Assembly: GCA_019359695.1 (NCBI GenBank)
Contig: JAHHGV010000001.1
Coordinates: forward strand, 62,001-126,000
Origin: Brasilonema angustatum HA4187-MV1
Lineage (GTDB): Bacteria > Cyanobacteriota > Cyanobacteriia > Cyanobacteriales > Nostocaceae
DNA: 64,000 bases
Direction: 5' to 3'
Part shown: in pieces, positions 10,151 to 20,540 of the stretch
How the letters are laid out: every line of letters starts with the position of its first letter
Numbering within the stretch: position 1 is the first letter of the stretch
Program-made: the position numbers and the translations under genes
Notes under the pieces: model-generated
What the model was told of the DNA's origin: nothing
Seen by the model: the letters and a program-made list of their open reading frames with translations, nothing else
Databases searched by the model: none

Positions 10151-12397
10151 CTACTTCCTCTGGACTCCAGGCGGCGAGAAGAATATACCAATACCGTTGT
10201 GAACGCGAGCAACAGTATTAGGGGAACGATCAAGCAATTGTCCTCCCAAGTAAAGACTAGTAGAACTGCCACCGTCCAAATTAAGAGCATCGACACAGCC
10301 CAAGAACTGCATGAGTTGGGCATGTTCTGCTAGGGTAGGTCCTCCTCCACCGTCAACACGGTTGTGTATAGCCGCAATAATCAAATTTCCTGTGGTTGTT
10401 GTACAGATACCACTGCGAATAGCCTTTTGAGTCATAAAGGCGTTGCTAAATTTTTCGCTCTTGCCATCAAGGACTATTTGACGATTTTGCAGTAGCAGTG
10501 GTCCTGCTCCTACAATCTGGGAGTAACGGCTAAAAGCTACAGGAGCAGTGGAACTCGTTATTGTTATAGAGGAGCCAACAGGTAAGGTAGCAGCATTGCT
10601 CGTAGTGTTACCGCGTAATGTTAGTAAATAGCCATCTTGTGGTATTGGGACGGCAATTTCACCACCTTTACCTCCTGTTAGCTGATTGATAATTTGGTTT
10701 TTCTGGACAACAAAAATGATTTCATTGTCAGTTAAGGGAGTGTAGTTTGCTCCCCATGCAGCAGTATAACGAGCAATACCGCTTTGAACGTAGCCACTAT
10801 TGAGAGTTAAAATCGGCAACTGTAGATTGTTGTTACCTACCAAAGTTTCCAACAAGTTGAGACGACCAATGTAAAATTGCCCAGAATCATTCCAGGCGAT
10901 CGCTCCTCGGTTAAGAATTGGACTTGATAACCACACACCATCCCGACGAATTGCACCCAGAGGTAATTGATTATTACGGTTAAAATAACCGCCGTTAATT
11001 GCTGCAACTGCTGAGTACTGTTGTGCAGTTTGAATCAAAGGAGCGGTACCTATCAAGCTGTTAGTCGTTGTCGAGATAGGTTTCACTTTGATCCCGGAGG
11101 TACGAGGATTTATTTCTAACCACACAACAGGAAAGCGTTCTTTACCTAAGTTGACAAACCGCTGTCGCCAATTCAACCCTGGTGCCCATGTAATATTTCT
11201 TTCCACCATCGCATCAGGTCGAATTTCAATAATCAGACGATTGGGGTTAGCTACAGTGCTGATCCGAGGAGTTAAACCCAAGGGAACCCCCAGATGGATG
11301 ATCGTTTGATTGTTGACTACCTCTACCTGTTGTATTAATCCTGGAGATGAGGGAGTTGTTAATTTGTCTTGCCCTACTTGCCCTACTGTATTTGAAGGAG
11401 TGTAACGTTGTGCCAACACTGGATTGGCTATTCCATCAAGGGTAATGATCCACTCTCTATTTGGTGGCGAGGTAGAACGTGGAGGTGATGAAGAAAGTTG
11501 TGTAGAAGAATTTCCTTCTTCCTCTATTTGAGGTTGAGGTTTTTTGATTGGTAGCCCTTGTGTGATTTGCCAAAGAGTTGGGCGATCTAAAGCTACGATA
11601 ATGCGAGCGCCTGTATACTGCCCAACCAGGCTACGCCTGGTTGCCCCGAATCTCCGATTCGGGGAACCCTGTTCTGGAAGAACAGGGTTGGCAGTAGGGC
11701 GTGCTTCGCGATCGCGATCGCGCGACAGTTGCTTATCCTGAGAAATATTTGTGACTTTCGCGCTTGGTGTTGTAACTATTAACGTGTTATTGACGACTTG
11801 CATCTGCCATTGGGCAGTTTTTGCAAAATTCGTAACGTCTAAATATCGATATCCACTGGTTAATACACTACTTAACACTAGTGGTTTCGTATCAGATGAA
11901 AACCACTGTATTGGTTGCTTGTTTGGATTGCTGCTATCTAAGAAATCTACCCCGAATAATTGCCGAACTGCTGCGTCACTCAGATGAATACTCAACGAGC
12001 CTGTTTTTTCGCGTTGCTGCAACCAGGCTCCAGAAAAAATGCGACCATTGAGAGAAATTTCGTTACCATAGGAAATTACCCCGCTTAAAGCAGGAGGTGG
12101 AGGTAATGGTTGCTCAAAAGAACTCACAGAGGAAGTAGCACCCTGTTGAAGTTGCTTTTTTTGAACAAACTGCTGTTGAGAGACGAGGAAACGAGGAGAA
12201 GTCTCTATGTCCCTGTGTTTGTCTGTCCCCTTGTCAGTTTTTAACAAGAACTGCGCTTTTGCATTCATACCTGTAGCTATTAAGCACAGTAGTGTCACAA
12301 GTATTGGTAACACGAAAACCATGACATACCTGCCATTGCTTTTATTGACAATAGCACTGCAATGTTGTTGGCATTTTGAAGTTGGTATTTCTCCCAT
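10151..12397 (-). CDS. Exported phosphodiester glycosidase (NAGPA) family protein
   Basis: Large exported protein whose C-terminal third (about residues 410-740) is a phosphodiester glycosidase/NAGPA domain: AAINGGYFNR, then HNRVDGGGGPTLAEHAQLM and DALNLDGGSSTSLYLGG. In this family the domain cleaves sugar-phosphodiester bonds. I take the ATG at 12397 (MGEIPTSKCQQ), which gives 748 residues; a hydrophobic signal/anchor (YVMVFVLPILVTLLCLIATG) follows about 25 residues later. The middle part has AMIN-like beta segments (GARIIVALDRPTLWQI; RLIIEIRPDA), suggesting cell-wall binding. An in-frame repeat insertion adds about 30 residues (see 11624-11725). The role is probably in envelope or exopolysaccharide metabolism; the substrate is unknown. 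Confidence 0.82.
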   Translation of the reverse strand: MGEIPTSKCQQHCSAIVNKSNGRYVMVFVLPILVTLLCLIATGMNAKAQFLLKTDKGTDKHRDIETSPRFLVSQQQFVQKKQLQQGATSSVSSFEQPLPPPPALSGVISYGNEISLNGRIFSGAWLQQREKTGSLSIHLSDAAVRQLFGVDFLDSSNPNKQPIQWFSSDTKPLVLSSVLTSGYRYLDVTNFAKTAQWQMQVVNNTLIVTTPSAKVTNISQDKQLSRDRDREARPTANPVLPEQGSPNRRFGATRRSLVGQYTGARIIVALDRPTLWQITQGLPIKKPQPQIEEEGNSSTQLSSSPPRSTSPPNREWIITLDGIANPVLAQRYTPSNTVGQVGQDKLTTPSSPGLIQQVEVVNNQTIIHLGVPLGLTPRISTVANPNRLIIEIRPDAMVERNITWAPGLNWRQRFVNLGKERFPVVWLEINPRTSGIKVKPISTTTNSLIGTAPLIQTAQQYSAVAAINGGYFNRNNQLPLGAIRRDGVWLSSPILNRGAIAWNDSGQFYIGRLNLLETLVGNNNLQLPILTLNSGYVQSGIARYTAAWGANYTPLTDNEIIFVVQKNQIINQLTGGKGGEIAVPIPQDGYLLTLRGNTTSNAATLPVGSSITITSSTAPVAFSRYSQIVGAGPLLLQNRQIVLDGKSEKFSNAFMTQKAIRSGICTTTTGNLIIAAIHNRVDGGGGPTLAEHAQLMQFLGCVDALNLDGGSSTSLYLGGQLLDRSPNTVARVHNGIGIFFSPPGVQRK
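11624..11725. repeat. Triple-hairpin repeat inserted in coding sequence
   Basis: Three consecutive perfect or near-perfect hairpins: AACCAGGC/GCCTGGTT (11624-11642), CCCCGAATCT/AGATTCGGGG-type palindrome centred at 11654 (11644-11664), and AACCCTGTTCT/AGAACAGGGTT (11665-11689). They are followed by a CGCGATCGCGATCGCG run near 11708. The element is in frame, translated as QGSPNRRFGATRRSLVG. The second and third hairpins recur in inverse order at 18391-18434. Confidence 0.8.
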
Positions 12398-13299
12398 AAT
12401 TCGGAATTTACTTGGTGGAAACAATTCCTTAAAGTATTAAATTCAGGGTATAGCTTTCGCTCTCGTTACAAGGCACAGCATTGTAACGGTGTTGCTTTTG
12501 AGTATCGGGAAAACTTTGTAGAACTTAATATACCCACTACCTCGTACTCGTCACCCACTTTTAACAAAGAAGCTAAGTACTTCAGTTGTCAAAATCAAAA
12601 AAGAATGACATGAGTTTTGCTCTCGAACGGGATGTGATATTGTATATATGGGCTTTTTATCTCTTGAAAACAATCAAAAAATTTGTTTAAGTACAACTAT
12701 TAATCAGGACAAGCGCTAAGTGAGATCAGTGCTCGTGATCTATGACAGCAGCTTTAGTTGCCAAAACTAAAGTGATGGAATTGCCCATGAGCGCTAAGAG
12801 TAGCAATGCCAGTATTGTCATGCTGCTAGCAACACAATTGACAACAAGAACCTCAAAAATTTAGAAAACCTCAGAATATATAGGATAGGAAGGATAGGAC
12901 ATTGTCAAATTAGTCTATAGTGTAATACGCTGATTTTGTTACCAAATAACGATAATTCTAGATTTAAAAGTCGTGAAGACATATGTTGAAATGTGTTTCA
13001 GGCAAGCGACACAAGGCTAGACCTGGAAACTAGCCTTCGCCCTTAAATCTGAAAATTTGAGGAATAGAACTATAAACAAAAAACTGCTGGGGCAAAAATA
13101 GTCTCCTTTACTCAGCATCAACACAAAAATAACGAGATGATTTTAACACGGGATAAGCAAAATGGAACCCGAAGTTAAAATTTTTTTTCCCTAATTTTCA
13201 GTCATTCTGTTTTTCTCCATATCTCTTCATTCTGATTTAGCAAAATTTTCCCAACAAATGAAGTTGTAAAACTCGTAACCAAGGCCTCAGGGACAGTCT
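12398..13299. other. Divergent regulatory region upstream of glutamate synthase
   Basis: About 900 bp between the divergent glycosidase and glutamate synthase genes, presumably with both promoters. I looked for an NtcA-type GTA-N8-TAC site and saw no convincing one. There is no open frame worth calling. CCTCAGGGACAG just before the gltB ATG offers a weak AGGGA ribosome-binding site. Confidence 0.4.
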
Positions 13300-16200
13300 A
13301 TGAATAAAAAACGGATGAATCAAGAAATGACATCAAATGCTTCCTCAGGGTGTAACTATCAAGGACAAAGATGGCTCGTAGAAGAGCGAGATGCTTGTGG
13401 TGTGGGTTTTATTGCCCATCGCCAAAACTATGCCAATCATGAAATACTAGAAAAAGCGTTGGCTGCTTTGACTTGCTTGGAACACCGAGGCGGTTGTAGT
13501 GCAGATCAAGACTCTGGTGACGGTGCGGGAATATTAACTGCGATACCTTGGACGTTGTTCCAACAAGATTTTGCTACGCGCGGGATACAAGTTCCCTCTA
13601 CTGAAAATACTGCTGTGGGGATGATATTTTTACCGCAAGATCCACAAGCAGCGCAAACAGCGCGTACAGTTGTTGAGGAAATCGCAGAGTCGGAAAAATT
13701 AACTGTACTGGGCTGGCGAGTAGTCCCAGTGCAACCAAAATTACTAGGGGTACAAGCAAGAGAAAATCAACCTCAAATTGAACAGATTTTCTTAGCCTCC
13801 CAAGACAAAAGCGGTGATGAACTGGAACGTCAACTCTACATCACCCGTCGCCGAGTAGGTCAAACCATTCGCAATACTATCAACAGCAACTGGTCAGAAG
13901 ACTTTTATATCTGTTCCTTGTCTAGCCGCACAATTGTTTACAAAGGCATGGTGCGTTCAGCAGTATTGGGAGACTTTTATCACGATTTAAAAAATCCGTC
14001 ATACACAAGCGCTTTTGCTGTTTATCACCGCCGCTTTAGTACCAATACCATGCCCAAATGGCCCTTAGCTCAACCGATGCGGCTTTTGGGACATAACGGC
14101 GAAATTAATACTCTCTTAGGTAACATCAACTGGATGATGGCGCGAGAAGCGAGTTTGTATCATCCAGTGTGGAGCGTTGGCGCAGCCTCTCCGAAGGAGA
14201 CTCGCATCAATGAACTCAAGCCATTTGTCTACATAGACAATAGCGACTCAGCCACTTTAGACAACGTGTTCGAGTTGCTGGTGCGTTCTGAACGTAGCCC
14301 ATTGGAAGCCTTGATGATTATGGTTCCAGAGGCTTATCAAAATCAGCCCCAGTTGCGTAATTACCCAGAGATTATTGATTTCTACGAATACTACAGCGGT
14401 CTGCAAGAAGCATGGGATGGACCAGCATTGTTGGTGTTTAGCGATGGGTGCAAAGTTGGTGCAACACTGGATCGTAATGGCTTAAGACCAGCTCGTTACT
14501 GCATTACCAAGGATGACTACATAGTTGTGGCTTCTGAAGCAGGAGTCGTGAATATAGATGAAGCCAACATCCTGGAAAAAGGTAGACTTGGTCCTGGGCA
14601 AATGATTGCTGTGGATTTAGAAACTCAAGAGGTGCTGAAGAATTGGGAGATAAAGGCGCGCATTGCCAAAAACAAACCATACGGCGAATGGATACGCCAA
14701 TACCGCCAAGAACTCAAATCTTTAGTCAATGGTAAGTCGTCAGCAGTTAATGGTAATGGCGTCAATGGTAATGGACATTCCACAAACAAAATCGAAAGAC
14801 TTCCCTTGCTGCGACACCAAATTGCCTTTGGTTACACCACAGAAGATGTGGAATTGGTGATTCAGCCAATGGCGATCGAAGGTAAAGAGCCAACTTTCTG
14901 TATGGGGGACGATATTCCCTTAGCAGTATTGTCTCAAAAACCCCACTTGCTTTATGACTATTTCAAACAGCGCTTTGCTCAGGTGACGAACCCTGCGATT
15001 GATCCCCTTAGAGAAAGCTTGGTTATGTCGTTGAAAGTAGAACTGGGTGAGCGAGGTAACATACTACAGCCAAAACCAGAATATGCGCGCAGAATCAAGC
15101 TGGATTCACCAGTGCTGCTTGAGGCAGAATTGGAGGCTATTAAGTTGTCGGGATTTGCGACAGCAGAATTATCTACCATTTTTGAAATAGCTGCAGGTCC
15201 AGAAGGATTAAAAGCAGCAGTGCAATCTTTGCAAGCACAAGCCGCTGAATCGGTGCGAGCAGGAGCTAAAATACTTATCCTCAGCGACAGGATAAGTAAT
15301 GGCATTGATACTGAATACACCTATATTCCGCCTCTACTTGCGGTGGGTGCAGTACACCATCACCTGATCCGTGAGGGACTGCGGATGAAAACATCCCTCG
15401 TCATTGAGACAGCGCAGTGCTGGAGTACACATCACTTTGCGTGTCTGATTGGCTACGGAGCAGGTGCTGTTTGTCCGTATATGGCTTTGGAGACTGTGCG
15501 TGATTGGTGGTTTGACCCGAAAACCCAACAGTTTATGAAAGGGGGTAAAATCACTGAGATGAGTTTGGAACAGGCGATCGCCAACTATCGCAAAGCAGTA
15601 GAAGGTGGTTTGCTCAAGATTCTCTCCAAAATGGGGATTTCCTTGCTCTCTAGCTATCAAGCAGCGCAAATTTTTGAAGCAATTGGCATTGGGCAGGATT
15701 TATTAGAGTTGGGATTCAATGGGACAACTTCCCGCATCGGTGGAATTAGCGTTGGTGAACTCGCTCAAGAAGTGCTGGCGTTCCACAGCAAAGCTTTCCC
15801 TGAACTGACAACTAAAAAGCTAGAGAATCTGGGGTTTGTCAAATACCGTCCTAACGGTGAGTACCATATGAACAGCCCAGAATTGGCAAAAGCACTGCAC
15901 AAAGCGGTTGATGGCAAGAAATACGACCACTACGAAGTTTATAAGAAGTACTTGCAAAACAGACCACTAACTGCGTTGCGTGACTTGCTGGATTTCCAAA
16001 GCGATCGCTGCTCCATTTCCATTGAAGAAGTCGAGTCTGTCAGTGACATTGTTAAACGCTTCTGTACTGGTGGGATGTCGTTGGGAGCATTGTCACGGGA
16101 AGCCCATGAAACTTTGGCGATCGCCATGAATCGCCTTGGTGGTAAATCCAACTCTGGGGAAGGTGGGGAAGATCCAGTGCGTTACAAAGTTCTGGATGAC

Positions 16201-18009
16201 GTAGACCAAACAGGTCACTCGTCAACCCTACCGCACTTAAAAGGATTGCACAACGGTGACACCGCGACAAGTGCGATTAAGCAAGTCGCGTCAGGACGCT
16301 TTGGTGTGACGCCAGAGTACCTGATGAGCGCCAAACAAATTGAAATCAAAATCGCCCAAGGTGCAAAACCAGGGGAAGGTGGACAGCTTCCAGGACCAAA
16401 AGTCAGCCCCTACATTGCGATGTTACGGCGTTCTAAGCCTGGAGTGACGCTGATTTCACCACCACCGCACCACGACATCTATTCCATCGAAGACTTGGCG
16501 CAGCTGATTTTTGACTTGCACCAAATTAACCCGAAAGCTCAAGTATCGGTGAAGTTAGTTGCAGAAATTGGTATCGGTACCATCGCTGCTGGTGTGGCGA
16601 AGGCAAATGCTGATATCATTCAAATTTCTGGTCACGATGGCGGTACAGGAGCTTCTCCACTAAGTTCTATTAAACACGCAGGTTCCCCGTGGGAACTCGG
16701 TTTAACTGAAGTCCATCGTGTGTTAATGGACAATAGCTTGCGTGACAGAGTGATTTTGCGTGTAGATGGTGGCTTAAAAAGTGGCTGGGACGTACTGATG
16801 GGCGCATTGATGGGCGCAGAAGAATTTGGCTTTGGTTCGATCGCCATGATTGCGGAAGGCTGCGTTATGGCGCGGATTTGTCACTTGAACACGTGCCCTG
16901 TGGGCGTTGCCACCCAAAAAGAAGAACTGCGCAAGCGGTTTACCGGAATGCCAGAACACGTTGTCAACTTCTTCTACTTTATTGCTGAAGAAGTCCGTAG
17001 CCTCCTAGCAAAACTTGGCTACCGTTCGTTGTCAGAACTTACTGGACGTGCTGACTTGTTGAAGGTTCGAGAAGACGTACATATAAATAAGACAAATGCG
17101 CTGAATTTAGATTGCTTACTTCAATTACCAAACACCAGAGAAAATCGTAGTTGGCTCGTACATGAGCAAGTCCATAGCAATGGCGTGGTTTTGGATGACC
17201 AATTGCTTGCTGATTCAGATATTCAAGCTGCCATCCGCAAGCAATCTTCTGTTAGCAAAACAGTGACGGTGGTTAACACCGACAGAACTGTTGGCACACG
17301 CTTAGCTGGGTTCATTGCTTCTAAGTATGGTGACAATGGTTTTGAAGGACAAATTCACCTGAATTTTAAAGGTAGTGTTGGGCAAAGTTTTGGTGCTTTC
17401 AATCTTCCCAGTATGATTCTCACCCTTGAAGGAGAGGCAAACGACTATGTTGGTAAGGGAATGAACGGTGGTGAGATCATCATCAAACCCCCAGCAAATG
17501 CCACTTATAACTCAGCACAAAACGTGATCATTGGCAATACTTGCCTTTACGGTGCGACTGGTGGTGTCTTATTTGCCAGAGGTTTAGCTGGAGAACGTTT
17601 TGCTGTCCGTAACTCCAATGGAACAGCAGTGATTGAAGGAGCTGGGGATCACTGCTGTGAGTACATGACTGGTGGTGTGGTTGTCGTTCTCGGGATGGTG
17701 GGACGCAATGTTGCAGCCGGGATGACTGGCGGATTAGCGTACTTCTTGGATGAAGATGGTTTGTTCCCTGAGTTAGTCAACAGAGATATAGTTAAACTCC
17801 AACGAGTTATTACCCCTACTGGCGAGAAACAACTACAGGAGTTAATCAAAGCTCATGCTGAACGCACCGGTTCACAAAAAGCGAAGATGATTCTAGAGAA
17901 TTGGCAGGAGTTCTTGCCTAAGTTCTGGCAATTAGTTCCGCCTTCTGAAGCGGATAGTCCACAAGCTAATCCTCAAGCTGTGGAGGAAAAACAGCTTAGT
18001 TCAGTTTAG
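13300..18009 (+). CDS. glsF: Ferredoxin-dependent glutamate synthase (GOGAT)
   Basis: Makes two glutamates from glutamine and 2-oxoglutarate, completing the GS-GOGAT cycle. The chain is 1569 residues with no gltD small subunit nearby, fitting the single-subunit ferredoxin type. After a propeptide of about 32 residues comes the N-terminal nucleophile cysteine in [10 protein letters not shown] (Cys33). The class II amidotransferase domain is followed by the central domain, the FMN domain ([13 protein letters not shown] near 949), the 3Fe-4S cysteines in [15 protein letters not shown] (near 1187) and a GXGXG-type C-terminal domain from about 1330. Two oddities: about 10 extra residues ([10 protein letters not shown], near 290) encoded by a repeat, and a low-complexity NGNG linker near 480-495. 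The start is chosen as the first of several ATGs. Confidence 0.96.
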   Translation: MNKKRMNQEMTSNASSGCNYQGQRWLVEERDACGVGFIAHRQNYANHEILEKALAALTCLEHRGGCSADQDSGDGAGILTAIPWTLFQQDFATRGIQVPSTENTAVGMIFLPQDPQAAQTARTVVEEIAESEKLTVLGWRVVPVQPKLLGVQARENQPQIEQIFLASQDKSGDELERQLYITRRRVGQTIRNTINSNWSEDFYICSLSSRTIVYKGMVRSAVLGDFYHDLKNPSYTSAFAVYHRRFSTNTMPKWPLAQPMRLLGHNGEINTLLGNINWMMAREASLYHPVWSVGAASPKETRINELKPFVYIDNSDSATLDNVFELLVRSERSPLEALMIMVPEAYQNQPQLRNYPEIIDFYEYYSGLQEAWDGPALLVFSDGCKVGATLDRNGLRPARYCITKDDYIVVASEAGVVNIDEANILEKGRLGPGQMIAVDLETQEVLKNWEIKARIAKNKPYGEWIRQYRQELKSLVNGKSSAVNGNGVNGNGHSTNKIERLPLLRHQIAFGYTTEDVELVIQPMAIEGKEPTFCMGDDIPLAVLSQKPHLLYDYFKQRFAQVTNPAIDPLRESLVMSLKVELGERGNILQPKPEYARRIKLDSPVLLEAELEAIKLSGFATAELSTIFEIAAGPEGLKAAVQSLQAQAAESVRAGAKILILSDRISNGIDTEYTYIPPLLAVGAVHHHLIREGLRMKTSLVIETAQCWSTHHFACLIGYGAGAVCPYMALETVRDWWFDPKTQQFMKGGKITEMSLEQAIANYRKAVEGGLLKILSKMGISLLSSYQAAQIFEAIGIGQDLLELGFNGTTSRIGGISVGELAQEVLAFHSKAFPELTTKKLENLGFVKYRPNGEYHMNSPELAKALHKAVDGKKYDHYEVYKKYLQNRPLTALRDLLDFQSDRCSISIEEVESVSDIVKRFCTGGMSLGALSREAHETLAIAMNRLGGKSNSGEGGEDPVRYKVLDDVDQTGHSSTLPHLKGLHNGDTATSAIKQVASGRFGVTPEYLMSAKQIEIKIAQGAKPGEGGQLPGPKVSPYIAMLRRSKPGVTLISPPPHHDIYSIEDLAQLIFDLHQINPKAQVSVKLVAEIGIGTIAAGVAKANADIIQISGHDGGTGASPLSSIKHAGSPWELGLTEVHRVLMDNSLRDRVILRVDGGLKSGWDVLMGALMGAEEFGFGSIAMIAEGCVMARICHLNTCPVGVATQKEELRKRFTGMPEHVVNFFYFIAEEVRSLLAKLGYRSLSELTGRADLLKVREDVHINKTNALNLDCLLQLPNTRENRSWLVHEQVHSNGVVLDDQLLADSDIQAAIRKQSSVSKTVTVVNTDRTVGTRLAGFIASKYGDNGFEGQIHLNFKGSVGQSFGAFNLPSMILTLEGEANDYVGKGMNGGEIIIKPPANATYNSAQNVIIGNTCLYGATGGVLFARGLAGERFAVRNSNGTAVIEGAGDHCCEYMTGGVVVVLGMVGRNVAAGMTGGLAYFLDEDGLFPELVNRDIVKLQRVITPTGEKQLQELIKAHAERTGSQKAKMILENWQEFLPKFWQLVPPSEADSPQANPQAVEEKQLSSV
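14172..14205. repeat. Short repeat inserted in frame in glutamate synthase
   Basis: GAGCGTTGGCGCAGCCTCTC followed by CGAAGGAGACTCGC resembles the dispersed gcgttggcg(c/t)agcctctc repeats of Nostocales. It encodes [10 protein letters not shown] between HPVW and RINELKPFV, a place where homologues run on directly. The insertion keeps frame. Confidence 0.65.
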
Positions 18010-18036
18010 AGTGATTGAAGGCCCAAGTCCACCACT

Positions 18037-18070
18037 TGCACACAGAACCCCAAAAAAGTTTCTGTGTGCA
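18037..18070 (+). terminator. Terminator after glutamate synthase
   Basis: TGCACACAGAA (18037-18047) pairs perfectly with TTCTGTGTGCA (18060-18070), followed by ACCCCCTTTTT. It begins 28 nt after the stop codon. Confidence 0.75.
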
Positions 18071-18339
18071 ACCCCCTTTTTGGGCTGAGGTATTGTCCCC
18101 TAAAAATTTCGGCTAAGCCCCGCACTTCGTCATCCGACCAACTTGATGATCGTCGTTTTTCATACTCTCTGGCTTCTACCTGCCCCTGTCTGGCTCCAAA
18201 TGTTTATATTTGTGATTAAACCCCCTCAAAATAACAGCCCGCCTGTTTTCTGGATTACATTTTTGTAATGTTAGCCAAAGGATAATGAATTTAAAATCGA
18301 GTTAGCAGTTTGAATTCATGCGCTTGTGCCCCGGAGTGT

Positions 18340-18490
18340 AGGCGATGCTCCAGCAGGGAGCGCTAGCATTGCTGATCGCCATACTGCTAAGCCTGTTCTT
18401 TCAGAACAAGCTACCCCGAATCTCCGATTCGGGGCTGTGGTGACCGACTTTGCGCAGTAAGACGCGCTAAGCGATCCCGCAAGCAAGCCG
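18340..18490. repeat. Second copy of the palindromic repeat, inverted order
   Basis: CTGTTCTTTCAGAACAAG (18392-18409) precedes the palindrome at 18414-18434 that is identical to 11644-11664. The surroundings (GGCGATGCTCCAGCAGGGAG, GCGATCCCGCAAGC) are further short-repeat sequence. The element lies in the 18,010-18,735 intergenic region, which otherwise shows only the terminator and no gene. Confidence 0.7.
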
Positions 18491-18735
18491 CAAGCGTCTA
18501 CGCAAAAATCTGCTTTTCGGTTGAACAGCTCAAACTCGATCAGATAACTCGATAAGTCAATTGCAATCAACTGGCAATACAACTCACCAGCCGCGAGTTT
18601 AATTGTCTTGAGTATCTAATGCGCTTTTGCGGAGGGACTTTCACCCGAACCCAAATTCAAAGAACACGTTGTTTTCTAACGAGTTTTATCTTTCTACTGA
18701 CTTTCTTATTATTAGTGGTTAGTAATGGCTAATAA

Positions 18736-19713
18736 TTATTTAGTATTATTCTTTTGTGATGCTGTTAACTGTAGTTCTTGGTCTTGGATTTCTAATAGTT
18801 CTGGTATAGTGACAAAGCGATAGCCCTGTTTCCTAAAGTCGCTAATAATTTGTGGTAAAGCTTCGACAGTTCTGGAGCGATTCCCACCACCATCATGCAT
18901 CAATACAATTCCACCTGGTTTAGATTCTTTCATAACGTTCCTAATTAATTTTGGTACAGGAGGACGACTGTAGTCAACGGAGTCAGCAGACCACATAATC
19001 AGGGTGTAATTTTTGTTTTTAGCATAAGCAGCCACCCCATTATGCATAATTCCACCAGGTGGTCTAAACAAAGTGGTTCTCGCACCTGTGATTTGATAAA
19101 TTAAGTCTGTTGTGCTTTCAATTTCATAGGCAGCTGCCTGTGGATTAAAATAGTGATACCAATGATGCCAGGTATGATTGCCTATAACGTGACCTTCAGC
19201 CACAATTCGCTTCGCTAATTCTGGATGGGTCTTTAGGTTCTGTCCAATAACGAAGAATGTACCCTTTATATTGTTTTTTTTCAGGATATCCAGCACCTCT
19301 GGAGTAGATGTAGCCCAAGGACCATCATCGAAGGTAAGTGCAATAACTTTTTCCCCTTTCTTCAGTTTTGCATTCTCAACAACTGCACCTTTAAAGCGCG
19401 ATGGTACATCATAGGAAAATCCCTTTGTTTTTGCCTCTTCCTGCCAACTTGTTAGCATTCCCGCCTTGAATGTCTCCATGCGCTGTTGAGTTTCTACTTT
19501 CGCTCCTGTATCCTTCACATTCGTAGCTTGTTTTTTCTGAGTATCAGAAGTGTTAGAATTGACAGGCATTACCAAACCAACACTTAAACTGGCGCAAAAA
19601 CAAACTAGGGCAATTAGTACTCCATGTGACCAAACATACGATTTGTTAGTTTCCACGTCAAAGCTCCTCGGGGTGGAATCATGAGTTATGTGTTTAAGGG
19701 TGTGCGACAGCAC
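18736..19713 (-). CDS. Polysaccharide deacetylase (NodB domain), membrane-anchored
   Basis: Carbohydrate esterase family 4 type deacetylase acting on N-acetylated cell-wall or exopolysaccharide sugars. The N-terminus has one hydrophobic anchor (VLIALVCFCASLSVGLVM, about residues 33-50), so the enzyme is exported. The NodB domain spans about 120-305: ALTFDDGPWATSTPEVLDIL (catalytic/metal Asp pair), GHVIGNHTWHHWYH (metal His), LFRPPGG, and the late VLMHDGGGNR motif. The start at 19713 is a GTG, so the true start is uncertain. It is separated from neighbours on both sides. The natural substrate cannot be read from sequence. Confidence 0.9.
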   Translation of the reverse strand: MLSHTLKHITHDSTPRSFDVETNKSYVWSHGVLIALVCFCASLSVGLVMPVNSNTSDTQKKQATNVKDTGAKVETQQRMETFKAGMLTSWQEEAKTKGFSYDVPSRFKGAVVENAKLKKGEKVIALTFDDGPWATSTPEVLDILKKNNIKGTFFVIGQNLKTHPELAKRIVAEGHVIGNHTWHHWYHYFNPQAAAYEIESTTDLIYQITGARTTLFRPPGGIMHNGVAAYAKNKNYTLIMWSADSVDYSRPPVPKLIRNVMKESKPGGIVLMHDGGGNRSRTVEALPQIISDFRKQGYRFVTIPELLEIQDQELQLTASQKNNTK

Positions 19714-20540
19714 ATTTTATCTCAATCAGAGATACGTAGGTGTTTTCTGATAATCCGAAAAATTTAAATATAGATTAACAGAAATATAAAGATTAAGCCG
19801 ATAAATGATACAGCTTTAGAGGAAACCAGGATGATCTCGCTTTAAACTAACATATCTGGTAATAATTATAAGTATGATGATTCTTTTGCATAAATAATGT
19901 TTTGCGTTGTCTATTTTGAAGTATCAGTTACATAGAGAATACTGTATATTCTACTGCTAAAGCTTATTGAAGACAGAAAAAAATCTTAATTTTTTAGTAT
20001 ATTCTCTGTTATCAATCATTAGCCCGATGAAAAATACTAGACGCCCGAAACAAAATAAAGTTTCTTATTGTCAAATATATATTTTCCCTTAACGCAGAGT
20101 TTGCTGAGAATCATATTTTTCTCAGTACAGCTATGGAAATACTCATGTTTGGGCTAGGTAATTTATCAGTTCTCAATCATTATTAAGTCATTTTAATAGT
20201 GAATCTACAGTTACGGAATCGTTTGGATTGTTACTTCATTGTTATTCGACTTTCAAATTTATGTTTTCAGTAAAAGTACGGAAAATGTGAAAACTGATAC
20301 AACTAAATTATGTTTAACAATCAAAAAATCTGTACTTATTAAAGCATATTATGTGGTGAATACGATGTGATAACATATACTGAAGCAACATTTGTTGTCT
20401 GAAAAAATCTTTGAGAAAATTCTATGAAGCTAAGTTTAGATAGAGCTAGGGTTGGCACAAATACCGCAGTTAACTCAAGGATAATGCCAGTAAGGGTGAA
20501 ATCACCTCTACTGCCTTAGTTAAACCTGATTACGGAAAAC
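19714..20540. other. AT-rich intergenic region
   Basis: 827 bp, strongly AT-rich, between the deacetylase and the DUF2079 gene. I see no gene, RNA or clear repeat in it. Confidence 0.4.

Noticed and set aside
12398-13299. NtcA site upstream of glutamate synthase
   Set aside because: No convincing GTA-N8-TAC palindrome found on reading the region; a scored motif search would be needed to call one.
18316-18582. 88-codon minus-strand frame
   Set aside because: It is mostly translation of the palindromic repeat copy, not a protein gene.
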